Assembly: GCA_944472155.2 (NCBI GenBank)
Contig: OX235272.1
Location: 104,538,020 to 104,602,019 of the forward strand
Direction: 5' to 3'
Source: Trichobilharzia szidati
Taxonomy: Eukaryota; Platyhelminthes; Trematoda; Strigeidida; Schistosomatidae
DNA: 64,000 bases
The notes under the pieces were generated by a model. That model was not told the origin of the DNA. It did not search any database and worked only from the letters and a program-made list of their open reading frames with translations. Every line of letters begins with the position of its first letter. The stretch's first letter is position 1. Of this stretch, positions 10,605-22,485 are shown piece after piece. Both the position numbers and the translations under genes were made by a program.

Positions 10605-13600
10605 CAATTCGATGCGGTGGCCTGCTTAAAACTTGGGCTACCAAAATTTTCCGTCACTTATATTGCATCTGATTTCTTGGGTTTATTTTGTTTTAATTAT
10701 TTAATTATGTGTCCAAATCGTATCACTTACTCTCGCGATTATTTAAAATGCTTTCAGCCGGATGTTTTACGAGTATATAATAACCTTAAGAAAAAGCATC
10801 ATGGTGGGTGGCAAAGATCCTTGAAGTGTACTCCAGTGCATCAGATGACTGTTCCTGTGATTATGAGCACAAATTGCAGGTCATTATCGAACAAGATTAA
10901 TCACTTAGATGCTTTATGATATTCAAATATTTGTCGTAATACAGGTATAACAACGCTTCAAGAAACTTGGCCGCACGACTCATATGATGATAATTTAATC
11001 CTAATAAATGGTTTCAATATGTACAGACAGGACCGAAGTAGTTCAAGGAAGAGGCGAGTTGTTGGTGTTGCTACTTTCATAAATTCCCAGTGGTCTGTTG
11101 CCAACAACGTCTGTTTTAAATTCTCAAATGATAATATTGACTGTATAACTGTCAAATGTCGACCTAAACACCTATCTAATTACAAATTCATTTATATCAC
11201 GAATATTTATATCACAGCTTGTTGTAGCACTTCAGAATTATCTATGCTTGCTGATGAATTCACTTTTTTCGCTGCCGCCTCTTTTGGTAACTCCCTGTCC
11301 ATAGTGACGGGTGATTTTAATTCATGTGACTGCAGCTTTCTCACACTCATAGGTCATGAAAATGTTAACTTTCCCGCCGGACTGGATAATTCTCTTGATC
11401 TTGTATTTATAAATGACTGCGGAATATACGAAGCTCGTAAAAGAGCCCCACTGTTTAATTCAGATCATTGTATTGTACGGGTTTTACCTAAAATTTATGG
11501 AAAGTTACACGAGAGAACGTTTTCACACCTTTCCTAGAAAACCGCACATGGATGTTATTCTATGGAGAATGTTCCGAACCTCAGAAGCATGCTCAAAGAC
11601 ACAAGGTGGGACCTGTTTAAAGAAGACTCTCTTGATGACACAATCTCCAATATTACAAGTTATCTCAAATTTTGTCTTGACACCTGTTGTCCCAGAGAGA
11701 CGCTCTTCATCAGATTTGACCGTTTCTCCTCCCCTCAACTTAAAAAGCTTCGCAGACAAAAGGAAAAATTGTATAAAATGAAGGATAATGCAGGTTTGAA
11801 AAGAATTAACATCCTAATATAGTCTGAAATGCACAGACTGAATTCAATTTACAACCAAAAGTTTATATCCTGTAAAAATGCGTCTAATATATGGAAACTT
11901 TTCAAAGAAATTACTGGTGGTAAGCAGATGAACACCATTCTTTATTCCCTTGATGTTTGCACACTAAACAAGTCCTTCATACATTCTCCCACAAATGCCA
12001 AACTTTCTAGTGTTACATTATTAATCAAACCTGCTTCCCTGGATTTATTACATATGATGTTCTAAAATGTCTTCAGTCTATGAACCCTTCTTGTTGCCTG
12101 GGTCCAGATGTTTTGTTTAGTGTTGTTCTTAAAAAGTCTGCAGATATCCTGTGTTATCCTCTCATGGACATATTTAACGAATCTTTTTCCAAAAATGTCG
12201 TGCCAGCCGTTTGGAAGGACATTAAAATTTTACCTATTACTAAGTCGTCTACTGCGACATTTTTTAAATTTAGACCCATTGCTATTACTTCCCCTTTTAT
12301 AAAAGCTATGGAAAAGTTGCTCTTACTTAATCTTCAACTTTCACTTAAAGCCTTTAACGATCCCAAACAATTCGCCTACAAAACACAGTAGAAGTACTTT
12401 AGACGCAGCTGCAGTCTTGTATCATAACATCGTCTCCAGCTTAGAGAAGGGGGCTAAATTTGTTCGCTGCACCATCCTAGATTACACATCTGCTTTCGAC
12501 TCAGTACCTAGGGACATTTTACTAAACAAGCTTGCTGAAACTCAAACTGACTGTTGGGTTGTCAAATGGCTCCATTCTTATTTCTCAGGAAGAAAGCGAT
12601 ACACCGTATGTCAGGGAAAGTCGTCCGCATCATTGCTTACTGAGGCTGGTGTCCCTCAAGGCTCTGTTCTTTCTCCTTTTCTGTTTTCTTTCTTCTTGCA
12701 TGACTTGCTTCACTCTGATGGAATGAACTTTGTTAAGTATGCCGATGATCTAACTATTCCAATGTCTGTTAATTCTCAGCTTGACTGCACTAAGATAAAC
12801 AGCTTTATATTAGGAATTAGCAAATGGTTTTCGTCTAACGGCCTTAAACTTAATCCTTCCAAATGTCAGACTGTTAATTTCAGTTTCTGATGTAAACGAA
12901 AGTTAAATGAAGCCGTTGGTTCCTACGACCCTTGCAAAATCGATGATACTGATACAGAAACCAAGTCTGAAGTTAAGTATCTTGGATTAATTCTATCTTC
13001 TGACCTATCCTGGTCCTCTCATGTCTTAGCGATTTGTAAAAGAATATTTCGTTTGACTTTTTACATTAAGAAGTTAAGGCACTCAGGCATAACTCAACCA
13101 ACGCCTCCTCTTACAGTTTATCAACTCGTGTATTTTACCTATTCTTCCTTACTGTTCACCATTATTCTTTCCTGGATTGCTTAAAAAGGACTATGTCATA
13201 CTTCGTAGAACTCTGAAGACTGTCAGTAGGACGAGTGGTATCCCATTGGGCCATATCGTTGGCATTGTCACCGATAGGCATTTGATGTCATGCAACAAGT
13301 TCGCTAAAGGAATTTTGTCAGACTCTGAGCACCCACTATACCCGCAGCTCCAACCTTGTGTCTCCTCAGGTAAAACAGGAAGTCTTCACAGAAGACTTGA
13401 TGCACGTACATCTAGGTATAAAAATTCCACTATACCATATTCAATGGCACGTACTTTATGTGATGGAAATAGTGTCAGACATGAACTAACTAACCTTCTT
13501 AGCACCACTAAAGAAACCATTTCCTTTCACTGTTAAAGCATCAAACTTTATTGTTATTGTATTTCTTATATTTATAATCCTATCAATTTTTCCGTTTTGT

Positions 13601-13945
13601 TTATTTTTTTTTCATAAGTAAGGACATAATTTAAGCTGTATTATAACTGTTAATTTTGTATTTCCCCTCACTATACTATATCAACAGAACATTAGATCCA
13701 ATAATCTATAACATGCTAAAGTTTCCAAACCGAAACGACAATACCGCTTGAAACAAACTCACTGTTATTATTATTATATCTAATAATCATGTCGTAAATG
13801 TGGACAAATTCCTCCGATCAATTTCGTTTTAATTTTTAATTTTATATACAATTTGAGTATATCAGATGCAATATTGTGAAAAATACTGAGAATTCTATTC
13901 TGTATTATAAGTACTGTTTTTGGAATAAAGTAAATTATTATAATT
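10605..13945 (+). mobile_element. CR1-like LINE, near full length but broken
   Basis: The order on the plus strand is: upstream coding (10617-10860); apurinic-type endonuclease (about 10860-11500) with NCRSLSNKINHLDAL, LQETWPHDSYDD, VTGDFNS and the terminal SDHCIV; linker (11560-12070); RT (12080-13150); C-terminus to 13536; 3' UTR; and a short ATTATTATA tail. RT motifs include GPDVLF, FRPIAITSPF, LDYTSAFDSVPRD, GVPQGSVLSPFLF and the catalytic KYADDLTI near 12737-12760. Stops and frameshifts near 10917, 11538, 11820, 12389 and 12888 break the frame into at least six pieces. The catalytic residues are still legible, which suggests moderate age. Two further 3' copies lie at 3716-4400 and 51262-52585. 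Confidence 0.9.
12080..12890 (+). pseudogene. CR1-like reverse transcriptase domain (broken)
   Basis: This part would copy the element RNA at the nicked target. Fingers motifs lie in 12080-12391. A 1-base shift follows near 12390, and the palm is in 12417-12890, which holds AFDSVPRD (first catalytic Asp), GVPQGSVLSPF and YADD (the remaining two Asp), followed by GLKLNPSKCQ. A stop at about 12888 then interrupts the thumb, which continues to about 13150. All three catalytic aspartates are encoded, but no single frame joins them to the rest. Confidence 0.85.
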
Positions 13946-14599
13946 CTAGGATCAGAGGTTAGGATTATGGTTAGAGTTAGGAGCAGGTTGAAGAAAAGTG
14001 TCGGAGATATTAATAGTGTCAGAATCTCAAATTACCATTACCTGCAGTCACCTGGATGGATGGTTATATCCCAAATGGTACGATTTCTCCATAGATCATC
14101 CGTGTAGTGACTGGGAGACATTCTTACAACACATAAGCTACAAGTATGCAGTGAAATATCGAGTTTGTAATATTTTTAGTGCATTTCACAGTGGTTATTT
14201 TTTCGCATCTGAGTTCTGAATGGTTGTTCAAGGTCTTTGTGGTTTTGACTACGATAGTTTAACTTTGACGCCTCTTGATATGGTGACAGTGGATTTTTCA
14301 AGGATGTTGAGTTATTACGAGCCAAAAGCTTGGAGGATGAATATATGTATAACTAGCTTAAAGCGCCGTTCAACTTCAATCTTACATTAGGTCTGTGCAA
14401 CTTCCACTACAAGGCAAGCAGAAGAGAAGAGGCCAGCAGCAAATTATTAGAGAGGAAAGAATAAGTATTTGGACATGAGAAAACGCTAGTGTCTGTAAAT
14501 ATATGTATATATATTTACTTAGTTTCTTTGTACATCTGTGCGACTAGTCTGTTTATCGTTTATACAGTAATTAGGGAAGTTTTGCGCGTTCTTTAGGTA
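13946..14599. other. Unassigned spacer
   Basis: It begins with GATCAGAGGTTAGGATTATGG, like the sequence just left of the CR1-like element (10570-10603). No gene is recognised; a 73-codon frame at 13998-14219 has no known motif. A short AT tract lies near 14500-14515. Confidence 0.4.
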
Positions 14600-15290
14600 C
14601 TGTAGTAAACTAACAATTAATTCGTTTTAAAAACAAATGGTTTGTTAATATAATCACTGTAATGAAACAGTCTGTACAGGGAGCGTTTGAAACCTATAAC
14701 CAAGTTGCAAGTTCTGACTTCTAGGGGCAAACTGTTCCATATATCAGAATCCATGATTGTGGAGAAGTTTTCTCGGAGTGTTGATTTCAAGGCTTTTATT
14801 GTCACTGTGCCAGTTTGGTCGCGCAGTTCGTAAGAGCCTTCCGGCGAGAACTCTATTTCCTTATTATCTGAGGATGATATTTTGTGTAAGGCATTTGAGG
14901 AGAATATTAGGTTTATAATAAATCACCTCGTCCAAAGTAGGTCAAGATTTAGAATCATGCACCGTGAGATGTAGTCTTTCTTAAAATCATAGCCAAGTAG
15001 TTTGGACGTGAAATGTCGTCGGATACTTTCCATCCTCAACTTGTAACACGTGCGAGGGCCGCCAATGATAAATGAACAGTATTCTAATGGTGGTCTGACA
15101 AATGTTTTTATAGTATGTGTTTGGCTTCACTGTAGTGGAATTTGTTGACTATGCTTACCAAGAGCATCCTCAACTTTCGAGTGGTGGTGCCACTTGTTCA
15201 GAAAGTGTCAGGTCACTGGAATACCTCAGGCCTAAATCAGCGACACTTCAGAGTCTGAGTAGTTAGCAGATTGAGGCGTTAATTTTAATT
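14600..15290 (-). mobile_element. LINE (CR1/Jockey-like), C-terminal half
   Basis: Minus-strand frames read ADLGLRYSSDLTLSEQ, LRMLLVSIVNKFHYSEAK, RMESIRRHFTSKLLGYDF and, near the end, DSDIWNSLPLEVR plus FKRSLYRLFHY. These are the thumb-to-C-terminus signatures of CR1/Jockey-group RT proteins, including the common WNSLPLEV motif. The upstream part of the same element appears at 15940-16485 beyond an RTE insertion, but the RT core between them is missing, so a deletion accompanied the insertion or followed it. Confidence 0.78.
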
Positions 15291-15294
15291 TGAT

Positions 15295-15914
15295 TGAGTG
15301 TGCGCTGAAGCAGTGGAGACAGGACTTCAGATGAACACAGAGAAGACAGAAGTGATGGAGATAAGCTACCAACCAACAGCACAGAGGTTACTTTCTTCGC
15401 TTATCTGGGACGCATCATTTTAACTACAGGCGGAATGAACGAAGATGTCGAAGTCAGAATCGGTAAAGCAAGATATGTCTTCATCAACCTGAAACCAGTT
15501 TGGAAATCTTCTGCACTCAGCATAAGGAACAAGGTTCGAATTTTCATCACCAATGTGAAGTCGGTTCTTCTAAACGGGTCAGAAACTTGGCGTGTCACGA
15601 AAACGACCTCCAACAGTTTGCAGATATTCATCAACAGCTATTTAGGAGAAAGTGTATGTGTACCGGGCATACATTGAGGAGGCCGCCGAATGACATCGTG
15701 CGCTAGGCCATTGCTCGAGTGGAATCCAAATAGGAAGCGAGGAGTGGGTCATCAGCGCGAGTGCGACATGGGAGAGATCGTGTGGGGAAGAGATGAGAGA
15801 GTTTCGTCAGTCGTGAAGCTAACCAGCTGAATAGAACGGCAGAAAACAGAACAAATTGGGGATGTGTTGATGAAGCCCTATGCTGCACTCGGAATTCAAG
15901 GGAATAATATAATA
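15295..15914 (+). mobile_element. RTE-clade retrotransposon, 3' end copy
   Basis: The plus strand matches the last 600 bp of the full-length RTE at 35384-38628: GLQMNTEKTEVM, then the RIGKARYVFINLKPVWKSS segment, then the CRAYIEEA-like basic tail, ending in TAA repeats at 15903-15914. Stops and frameshifts are present. It sits between the two halves of a minus-strand LINE. Confidence 0.88.
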
Positions 15915-15934
15915 CTCCCTGGTGGGGCTGACTA

Positions 15935-16485
15935 GTGTGGCGCTTTATTCGTTCCTCATACACAAATTTCGAGCTTGTGAGACAGAGCTAAGAGCGTTAA
16001 GTAATAAACCTAGTGTGCCGACTTCGTGGTGTTTGAAGTAACTTTTCGAGAGTTTCCTCAATTTCGTACGATCCTTTGGTTTTATAAATGACTTCCTACG
16101 TGGGGAAACCTTTGGTGTTTGGAGTGGAATGGCAACGTCTGACCATGTGTTTGAGTTCTGGTAGAAGATGCCCAGAGCTCTCGAGAGGTTATCAGTATTG
16201 AAGTATTCGCCCCATTCAGAGGATCTCAGCGTTGATATTACGAGATCCCAGTCTGCCTTATTATAGTTCCTATACGTTATTTGTTGTGAAGTGGAGATAT
16301 AAACTGCACTGCACTCATTGGAAGCGGGAGGGCACAAAACACTTTTGTGGTCACTGGCTGAAAAATGGTACCCACAAAGATTGAGAGGGGACATATGTTG
16401 TGACAGAATGTCAAGTCTAGTAGGTTGTCACCTCATGTAGGGATAGTGACAGTTTGTTTACAGCCAAAAATGTTCAGTATACCTA
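15935..16485 (-). mobile_element. LINE (CR1/Jockey-like), endonuclease end and linker
   Basis: The minus-strand frame 15945-16394 carries SASDHKSVLCPP, the SDH box that closes the apurinic endonuclease domain, then a linker with YNKADWDLVISTL and basic KPKDRTKLRKLSKSY as found before the RT in CR1/Jockey LINEs. It is the likely 5' partner of 14600-15290. The 5' end is lost in the assembly gap. Confidence 0.75.
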
Positions 16486-16983
16486 NNNNNNNNNNNNNNN
16501 NNNNNNNNNNNNNNNNNNNNNNNNNNNNNNNNNNNNNNNNNNNNNNNNNNNNNNNNNNNNNNNNNNNNNNNNNNNNNNNNNNNNNNNNNNNNNNNNNNNN
16601 NNNNNNNNNNNNNNNNNNNNNNNNNNNNNNNNNNNNNNNNNNNNNNNNNNNNNNNNNNNNNNNNNNNNNNNNNNNNNNNNNNNNNNNNNNNNNNNNNNNN
16701 NNNNNNNNNNNNNNNNNNNNNNNNNNNNNNNNNNNNNNNNNNNNNNNNNNNNNNNNNNNNNNNNNNNNNNNNNNNNNNNNNNNNNNNNNNNNNNNNNNNN
16801 NNNNNNNNNNNNNNNNNNNNNNNNNNNNNNNNNNNNNNNNNNNNNNNNNNNNNNNNNNNNNNNNNNNNNNNNNNNNNNNNNNNNNNNNNNNNNNNNNNNN
16901 NNNNNNNNNNNNNNNNNNNNNNNNNNNNNNNNNNNNNNNNNNNNNNNNNNNNNNNNNNNNNNNNNNNNNNNNNNNNNNNNNNN
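16486..16983. other. Assembly gap
   Basis: A run of 498 N. Reading frames that cross it are not interpretable. Confidence 0.99.
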
Positions 16984-19249
16984 ATTCAGTGAAGACAAGA
17001 AGACAAGAAACAGTCGGTTCAGAGAATATTCTTAGGCATACACAAATGTTGTGTGATGAGATCTGAACAGTACACAGAGTAAATCAAATTTCTACACGCT
17101 ATCTTAAATGAGTGATTGATTCAAGTGAAGCATAAATCCTAACGCCTCTATATGTGTTGTGGAATATGCTCGTGGAACCATAAGAGAATCTGGTAAGTAT
17201 TCATGTGCCAGTTATTTCAGGTATGAGAATTCCTATCAGAATCATATAGACTATCATTAATTCCAAGATTATATAAAGTAATTTGACGTACTAAAAAGTA
17301 TTCTGCGTCGTACTTCACTCTGAGTTACTCCTATGGTTTCTGTGTTTTCTGAATTAATAATTTTCGATTTGCTGACTGAGTACTTACTTTTGTCTACAAA
17401 TAGGGCAATGTAGAAAATCTAGAAATTGTGGTATTCTGAGGCAAAAAGTAGGGGTTTATTTTATCAACGGCTGTTTTGAATTCACCTCAAGATTCTGTGT
17501 CGAACAAAACTGTCGTTTCAATTGTCGTTTGGTTTTTCCTGTTTACAGGTTACGGATATGAGGTCCATTGTGTCACTTCACTGAGATAATGTTGTTCATG
17601 TATTTGTTAATTTACTTATTTAGATTCATTTGCCTGAATATGAAACAAATAAATCATTTCATAATTATGCCAGCAGGAATTCTTGATTTTGAATCTTATA
17701 TCGAGTAGACTAGGTGTCTTGTATGAAAGTGGATATCCTACAAAGAAGTTAGAATGTTTTAGGCAGCGAAAGAGGATGATGTTTAACGCTTTACCGATTT
17801 TCGTCTATTTAGCACCTTATATGGTACCGTTTCATAAAAATGCAACGGACTTTAATTTTTCTTTAGGTACTTAGCATTCATTACGTTGTAGTATGTACAT
17901 TCATTGATTTCGAAATAGCCAAATGGTGTGCTGTCAATACTTTTGAAAGCAATCTACATAGTTACAAAGACTTATCACTGACAAATTGACACTTTAACTC
18001 TGAAATTTGATAGTTTAATCCGAGTGGAAGGTGTTTCTCCATTCACTGGTTAGTTAACCTTCCTTCATTTCCTCGAATGAGTATGGTGAACGATGATCTC
18101 ACTTTTTCACAAAATATACACCCGATGACAAACTCACCATGTTCACAATGTGAATTTACATTGAATATGGATTTCTCTTAAACGCCGGTAGAATATAAAT
18201 TGAAGTTGACTAAAATCTGTCACCGTTCGACATTGCGTGTTGCGCTGAAATGAACTGAAATGTCAGAGACTCTAGGAACTACACTTGGTGTATGCTGAGA
18301 TCCTTTTACTCATGGTTATAAGTCGATGAAATGGGCGAAGATATGGTCGGGGCGGATTTTCGTTCAGCACAGGGGTATATAAATAAATGTGTTATGCTGC
18401 CATTTATTTCTTACTACGACGACACTTCTTCTATTTCAACTGCACAAGAGAAAGATAATGCCTATTCATATGAGTAATTATCAGTGAACAAATGGTAAAA
18501 AATTTAATGTTTGTTTGTGTGTTTGTGTAAAGGAGCGAGTATGAACGGGTTGTTCTGCAGTCACAGTATGAAAATTGCCTAAATCTCAGCAGACACACAC
18601 ACTTGAAATCTACTCTGTCAGAGAACATGTGATGCGGAAATTTAGGAGTGTAATTCCACCATTCTCTGAGGGACAATATGAATTCTGATCAATTTATAAA
18701 AGATATAATGAATGGATAAAACAAGAACCCTGCATTTGATGGAAATGCCCATAATTGTATCATTTATGAATGTGAAATACAAAGTTGGTTAAACTAACAA
18801 GACACTAAACCACATGCTATCCGATTTGAAAAAAAACCTTCGTGTAAATGTAAGCAGCATAAACTCTCAAATCACTTCCATCTTGTTTATTTAAGTGAAG
18901 AGCAGAAATGTCCAGCTGTTCACTTTGATGTAGGTGTGTTAGTTGAATGGCTTATACACATACAGACACTTCAAATATGATTAGCTGACTATCTTCAAAC
19001 ACGCGATCGAATGTTTGCGGATAAGTCGTGGCTGTAAATGAATGGCGATTTCTGCTAACTGAATGATAGACTAAGATATTTACATCACTATGATTTCCCT
19101 ACCTCAACTGATCATAATTATTGACTATTTGTTACTCTTTCTTTGGGTTCTGAGGGGATCGTGGGCCTTCAGCATCACACATGAAACTCAGTCTGTCTTC
19201 TGAATTCCTACTTAGCTGTATGAACAATTACGCGTAAGCTATCAATCAC
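16984..19249. other. Unassigned low-repeat stretch
   Basis: No mobile element coding was recognised. The only protein-like reading is the short frame at 17129-17261, listed separately. The frames at 17683-17874 and 18431-18676 have no family motif. Confidence 0.45.
17129..17261 (+). other. Possible host exon remnant with an Ig-like motif
   Basis: A stop-bounded frame of 43 codons contains VVEYARGTIRESGKYSCAS. The (D/E)-S-G-x-Y-x-C pattern is the F-strand signature of immunoglobulin-type domains. It lacks a start codon. A possible splice donor (GGTAAGT, 17192-17198) and acceptor (TTATTTCAG, 17212-17220) lie inside the frame. No neighbouring exon was found, so this could be chance. Low confidence. 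Confidence 0.2.
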
Positions 19250-19335
19250 TTCTCACACGATATCCTCCATGTCACCAACGGAGCAATGCCCAACCCGTCA
19301 TTTCCCATTTGGATTACACACAAACATCTCCTGTA
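19250..19335 (-). mobile_element. Short decayed RTE 3' fragment
   Basis: The blocks TCACACGATATCCTCCATGT and TTTCCCATTTGG match the same region of the minus-strand RTE copies at 40780-40860 and 22610-22680, but with many substitutions. It is an old piece. Confidence 0.5.
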
Positions 19336-20039
19336 TATTTGGATGGCAATAGGTAATTGGTTAGTTCGATGCATTGTAGAGTTGCTTCTTGCTAATCCCT
19401 TTTAGCCATCTGATCACCAGTGTGAAGGCAAGGAAGCTGTTTACATTAAAGTTGGAAGTCTCCTGAGAATGTATTTTGTGGCACGTCGAGTCTCTGGACC
19501 ATATAAAAGCATTGACTTGACACCGACTAATCAAGAACCACTCAAGAACAACATATTTATCAGGATGCCGATTAGCGCAGAAAACAAGTAGTGGCTTTTG
19601 TTATATATGTGAATGGCAATAGATACATATTTTGAGGAGAAATGAAATGTGGTCATTTTTCGTGAACCGGCTGCATGCAGACTGAAGTGTTCAGGTGAAA
19701 TCATGACGCAACCTGAGAATAAGTATTCAGTTTTAAAACACCACGCATCTTTGCTTGCTTGATGAGAATTTTCTAATCAATACAGCGTGAATTTAAGAGG
19801 AATAACCCGGTGCTGTAACTGGTACACTGGATTTGTGGCTATCGGTTCGTTCTATTGTTATATATATCAAAGCAACGGGAATATACGATGGATCGCTGGA
19901 ATACTATTCTCATTCTGAGAAAGACACGGAAGACAGGCGACGAAAAGAGAGACATGCATCTCATTCCGAGCGAAGGGTGATGTCACTAGAAATTACAATT
20001 ACTCACACAGTCAAGTAAATAACACTGACATTTCTGCAG

Positions 20040-20560
20040 GTAAAAAGGGAAAATCAGTTGACGAGACTGTGAAATTGTATCGACTGAGATGGTTAGGACA
20101 TGTGTTACGTATGCCTAGTCATCGCCTTTCTCGACGGGCAATGTTAGCTGATATAGGGTCAGACTGGCAAAGAGCCAGCGGCGGTCAAACCGAATCATGG
20201 CACCAGTCGATAAAATCCACAACAGTTAGTCTAAGCCACGTAGGAAGGTTTAGACTCTCTGGTTGGTATCCTCGGGACGGTAAAAACTAATGGCTGGAAG
20301 CAATTGGTGACATGGCTCAAAATCGTTCTCAGTGGCACAAATGCATCCACTCCTTGTGACTTACGACTTCCAATGAAACTATTTTGTTCTTCGTTATTAC
20401 TATTCCTTTGTCTCACACCTCTGTTTACTCTCCATATTATGCATTTCTCCTACTTTCTTCTCTTGCTTTGTGTGCTACATGGAGTGTGGCGACTTGAACT
20501 GCCGCACATCGGTGCAAAGTTCTATGTCGAAAACAGACAGACAGCTTAACATTAATTTCC
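20040..20560 (+). mobile_element. LINE C-terminal/3' UTR fragment (unnamed family)
   Basis: The frame from 20069 reads LRWLGHVLRMPSHRLSRRAM, followed by WQRASGGQTESWHQS and, after one shift, WLEAIGDMAQNRSQWHKCIHS. The RLRWLGH-V-RM motif and the W-rich basic tail are the usual C-terminal end of many LINE RT proteins. The 3' UTR has GACTTGAACTGCCGCACATC and GAAAACAGACAGACAG. A minus-strand relative of this UTR lies at 60305-60400. Which clade it belongs to is not clear from this part alone. Confidence 0.75.
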
Positions 20561-22458
20561 ATTGCTCAATCCATACTCAACACATTGATAATATATCAAT
20601 CACTAAATGGTATCCAGTTCATGAGAACTAGTCATTATGCTTTAAATCGATTCACTTCTTGTCATCTGGTCGAAACATTCTATCTTCTCATTATTCAAAA
20701 CACTTTACACCAGAAATGCACACAGTCGACACATATCATTCAATCAGCTAATAAGGCTAGTTGCTTAGATTATTGAAGTAGCATTGAAAGATCTCCTGAA
20801 TTTGGATTTCTTTGTACTGGATCGTATTTTCTGACTTCTTCGTCGATGGCCAACTTGAATTACCCGGCTGCCTTAGTTTCCATCCATTGTGAAATCATAA
20901 TATTCCCTCTTATTTTTGTTGTTCAACGCATTCAATTATGCCTTTGAATTGCGAAATGTACTCACTTTCAGTTTTTATTGGCTCTCATATTACCAGTGTG
21001 AATTACTCGGAGAAGATGTGAAGATATAAGGGATTAGTTAGTTTGTGATTCAGAAGGAACAGCACTGTGTCACATAATATACCAGAGATCCTTATTCTAT
21101 TTGAAAGTCCTGAATAAAGGAGGCATGTTATGTAATAAAGTACGCTAAGAATTCTGTACATAATGTAGACATCCTGCCGAGAATAAAGCTGTCATTATCA
21201 TCACCGTTATCAGTATATTTCAGTGAAAGCAAAATAACTTATTTTATCTTTCATTTGAAGAAAGTGAATACCTCGTGAGATATCCTTTATTGTTCATGAA
21301 CTCACTCACCAACCGAAGGTAGAATATCAGTCTTGTACTTCATGATACGGGTTGAAAGTTTTAGAAGGGGAAGGAAAAATGTACATTCCTTTTGAGTATT
21401 TCTACATACTGATATCGTTTATAGGTGAATTCTGGTTTGCCTCCAGAATTCTTCAACTCTTTTAGACACAATGTAGTGTTGTAGAATGTATTGCGTAATG
21501 TGGATATATAACATAATGGTGATTACTCCACTTATGATTTTTGAGAACTCAAATATTTATGAGTCATCGCCAACTGCAAACGTCAAAGGTAAATTAAATT
21601 TTTGTAAGTATACTCATAAACCTGGCTTCGGGAATCAGAATACACAAGTCGGGATTCCTCGTGGGTTATTTACCACACCTGAGTGATTGGGATAGCGTGG
21701 AAATCAGTGTTGTATTCGCTTTGTATTTGTTATTGTTATTATTCGTCTTCGCGTAGGATGCAAAACATATTTTGACGAAACGGGTAGTGAACATTGTCTA
21801 ACTACGCTGCGCTGTTTCATGTACTGACCAGCATGTTTCAGTTGACTGTGTAAAATCTGAGTACGCGTAAAACACTGTTCCAGAGAGATACTCGTTCCTT
21901 AATTCAAATAAATGGAATGGTTTCATTTAATCTCATCAATACTATATAAGTGGGTATGGTAATATTCTAAACTTGTCGTTATCTCCAGAAAATAGAATGA
22001 GTATTCAGCTAATTGACTACAATTAGTTATGTTTCAGTGGTGGTTTACAGAAAACGATGAGCTCCCTTGACTTTGTTAATATTTCGAGTGAAAATACTGC
22101 TCGCTGCTAATCACATCCACTGTTGGAATTGTTGCTGATTCACACTGTGATAACTTGTCATTTTACACAAAGAGAGTGTGTATATCTTGTGTTTATTCAT
22201 TTTAGTGTATGCAGGATTGTATTCCACTTCGTTGACAGTTGAGCTGAGTCATCTTTCTAGCATGTGATCCCCGTCAGTCATATTTTTGAGATTGAGACTG
22301 CATGTTTAGTAGGGATTTTCGTTTGTTCATAATGTATTTCGGAGCATAAAATGTTATCCCAATCAGTGTTATGTTTCCCATCGCACAAACATATGTACAG
22401 CTAATAGCTGATTGTTTGTTTTCTAAGTTATTGAACGCCAGTGTTCGTATGGGTTAAC
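20561..22458. other. Unassigned stretch
   Basis: No gene, tandem repeat or known mobile element was recognised. The 66-codon frame at 21486-21686 is protein-like in composition but has no motif. Confidence 0.45.
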
Positions 22459-22485
22459 TTCTAGTTTAAACAACAAGCAACATGT
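22459..22485. repeat. Target site duplication, left copy (27 bp)
   Basis: It is identical to 23771-23797 except for one substitution (C at 22478 versus A at 23790) and immediately borders the TAA-type tail of the minus-strand RTE copy. Confidence 0.9.

Noticed and set aside
16425..17066. Long open frames of about 170-210 codons spanning the N runs (also 53612-54209)
   Set aside because: They consist almost entirely of unknown bases; the real flanks code for only a few residues.
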